Shown here: positions 62,805 through 64,000 of the stretch, piece by piece
Layout: each line of letters starts with the position of its first letter
Numbering within the stretch: position 1 is the first letter of the stretch
From: Pseudomonadota bacterium
GTDB lineage: Bacteria; Pseudomonadota; Alphaproteobacteria; Rhodospirillales; Magnetospirillaceae
NCBI GenBank assembly: GCA_021781575.1
Contig: JAJXWP010000008.1
Span: forward strand, 1-64,000
DNA length: 64,000 nucleotides
Direction of reading: 5' to 3'
Made by a program: the position numbers and the translations under genes
The notes under the pieces: generated by a model
Database searches by the model: none
What the model was told of the DNA's origin: nothing
The model's input: only the letters and a program-made list of their open reading frames with translations

Positions 62805-64000
62805 TCATTTCGACCCGGTATCCGCCAGAATGTCGCGGCGGCCTCTCAGCGACGAGGCGATGGCCGCCAAGGCGGCGGCCGCCCGAGCCAGGTCAGGAAA
62901 TCTTTCGCCATCGTCCCGGGCGGTCATGCGCAACAGGCGCATCGCCGCCTTCTCGGCCAGGCCGGCAACCCGGTCCGGAGCCCGGTCGATGGCGCGCAAG
63001 CCACGCAATGCCCGGACCACGACCGTGTGCCCGGCGGAGTGCTCCGGCAGGTTCCCGGCCAGGCCGCGCAAACGGATAATCTGGCGTCCAAGGCGCAAAG
63101 CGGTGTGGCCGCTGCGCAAACCATTCTGCCGCGAGTTCCCCGCCGGAAAGCAGTTGGCCAGCCGCAACAGTCGATCCTGCATCCGCATTTCCCAGGTCTC
63201 GCGACGCACGGCTTGACGCCCCCGCAGCAAGGCCAACAGGTCGGTACGGATGGCGCCACGCAGGCCGCGCGCCTGCGTGGCCGGGTTGGCCGGCAGGACT
63301 AGCCGGTAAATCAGTGCCGTCAAACCGGCCCCGCAGATCACCGCCAGGGACAGGTTGAGCTGTGCGGTCATGTCGTAGCGCATGACGTTGGCGGGTGACA
63401 GTTGCACCAGGAAGAACACCAGGAAGCCGGCGCCGCGCAAGGTGCCCGTCGCCTTGGTGATGCCCAGCGCTCCCAGAAACAGCGGAACCGCCAGGGCGGC
63501 GGCAAGCGTCGGAAAATCCGCCAGATAAGGAAGTAGCGCCAACTTGTAGGCTAGGGCGGCGATGGCGGCCAGTGCCACACCCTCGGCAAATTGAAGGGAA
63601 TCCCGGGCCGGACGGTCGTGCAGCGACAGCAGCACCACATTGGGGATGGCGGCTGAAATCATCACGGAGCCGGTCGGCCAGGCCGTGGCGATCCAGGCCG
63701 CTCCGCACAGCCATACCGTCATGGCCGCACGCAAGCCGTTGGCGGCGGCTCGTCTCCAGTCGTGATGGTAGGAGCGGCGCCCCACCTCCTCCATCGGCCT
63801 GCGGGCCGAGGGCTGCAGGCGTTCGATGCTCTCGGCCAGATCGTCGAGAAGTTCGTGCAGCCGGTCGAGCACGATCAAGGACGGCAGATGTCCGGGGATG
63901 ATAGCCGCGCCAACGCGGCTGCGCAGAGCCCCAAGATGCGCCAATGCCACGGAAGCCATGTGGGGGGCCTGCTCTTGTGCGCCCGCCGCGGCATCGAGTT
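62805..64000 (-). CDS. FUSC-family aromatic-acid efflux permease, N-terminus beyond the window
   Basis: At least 397 residues are visible; the frame is open to the window edge (LDAAAGAQEQAPHM precedes the first ATG at 63959), so the gene is longer, about 650-700 aa in related AaeB-type proteins. The visible part has a cytoplasmic region, then a block of membrane helices (AAMTVWLCGAAWIATAWPTG, FAEGVALAAIAALAYKLALL, PLFLGALGITKAT, LSLAVICGAGLTALIYRLVL) and a C-terminal soluble helical domain. FUSC permeases export hydroxylated aromatic acids. It is the first visible gene of the locus FUSC / DUF1656 / HlyD / broken NodT. Confidence 0.85.
   Translation of the reverse strand, partial: LDAAAGAQEQAPHMASVALAHLGALRSRVGAAIIPGHLPSLIVLDRLHELLDDLAESIERLQPSARRPMEEVGRRSYHHDWRRAAANGLRAAMTVWLCGAAWIATAWPTGSVMISAAIPNVVLLSLHDRPARDSLQFAEGVALAAIAALAYKLALLPYLADFPTLAAALAVPLFLGALGITKATGTLRGAGFLVFFLVQLSPANVMRYDMTAQLNLSLAVICGAGLTALIYRLVLPANPATQARGLRGAIRTDLLALLRGRQAVRRETWEMRMQDRLLRLANCFPAGNSRQNGLRSGHTALRLGRQIIRLRGLAGNLPEHSAGHTVVVRALRGLRAIDRAPDRVAGLAEKAAMRLLRMTARDDGERFPDLARAAAALAAIASSLRGRRDILADTGSK

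Noticed and set aside
1-64000. tRNA and rRNA genes
   Set aside because: No cloverleaf with a TTCRA-type T-loop or rRNA core sequence was noticed; a tRNAscan/Infernal run would settle it.

Overview
This 64 kb window is GC-rich chromosomal DNA from an alphaproteobacterium, most likely a Rhodospirillales-type (Magnetospirillum/Telmatospirillum-like) organism. The evidence is the split imuA / imuB-dnaE2 SOS cassette with alphaproteobacterial LexA boxes (GAAC-N7-GAAC), several hybrid histidine kinases with an ASHDLRQPVQ H-box, and a phasin-like protein. Genus assignment is inference. No rRNA, tRNA or CRISPR array was seen.

Layout. (1) 1-1.4 kb: the 3' end of a group II intron sits antisense inside a quinone oxidoreductase gene, beside a divergent LysR regulator. 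(2) 1.6-11.4 kb: imuA, then an inserted metabolic block (cupin, secreted gamma-glutamyltransferase, hpd, phhA), then imuB-dnaE2. Both halves of the SOS mutasome have their own LexA box. (3) 11.4-12.8 kb: two back-to-back type II toxin-antitoxin modules (vapBC-like, higBA-like), each with an inverted-repeat operator candidate. (4) 13-21.8 kb: an SLC13 transporter, the Kup potassium transporter, a three-gene phosphorelay operon (histidine kinase, Rcp-type response regulator, hybrid kinase) and a PstS-like binding protein. (5) 21.9-27.2 kb: a phasin-like protein and a tightly overlapping cluster of stand-alone adenylation domain, acyl carrier protein, NodU/CmcH carbamoyltransferase and an unrecognised C-terminally membrane-anchored protein. 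This is the best candidate for an undescribed biosynthetic system. (6) 27.4-31.2 kb: paoABC-like periplasmic aldehyde oxidoreductase. (7) 31.3-34.9 kb: a cyclic-nucleotide-binding protein divergent from a Sel1-repeat / unknown-protein operon. (8) 35-42 kb: HdeD-like protein, MASE3-PAS-GGDEF-EAL protein, a small conserved-looking ORF, a 27-bp triplicate repeat, an Sfp-type phosphopantetheinyl transferase and a large hybrid kinase. (9) 42-47.7 kb: copA-cueR copper export and a second P-type ATPase. (10) 48-55.8 kb: a truncated terC and a dipeptide/oligopeptide ABC operon ending in a cytoplasmic gamma-glutamyltransferase. (11) 56-59.7 kb: an EF-G paralogue outside any str operon and two small exported proteins. 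(12) 59.8-64 kb: an aromatic-acid efflux locus (FUSC, DUF1656, HlyD) whose outer-membrane gene has collapsed by in-frame deletions, next to a benzoate-CoA ligase gene truncated by a probable insertion-sequence end.

Gene decay is a theme. Six genes are broken or reduced to fragments: qor, terC, an allophanate-hydrolase-like fragment, the benzoate-CoA ligase, a NodT-type efflux gene, and one PAS domain of a kinase. Most of these lie at junctions between otherwise intact operons, which suggests repeated insertion and deletion at the seams of the map.
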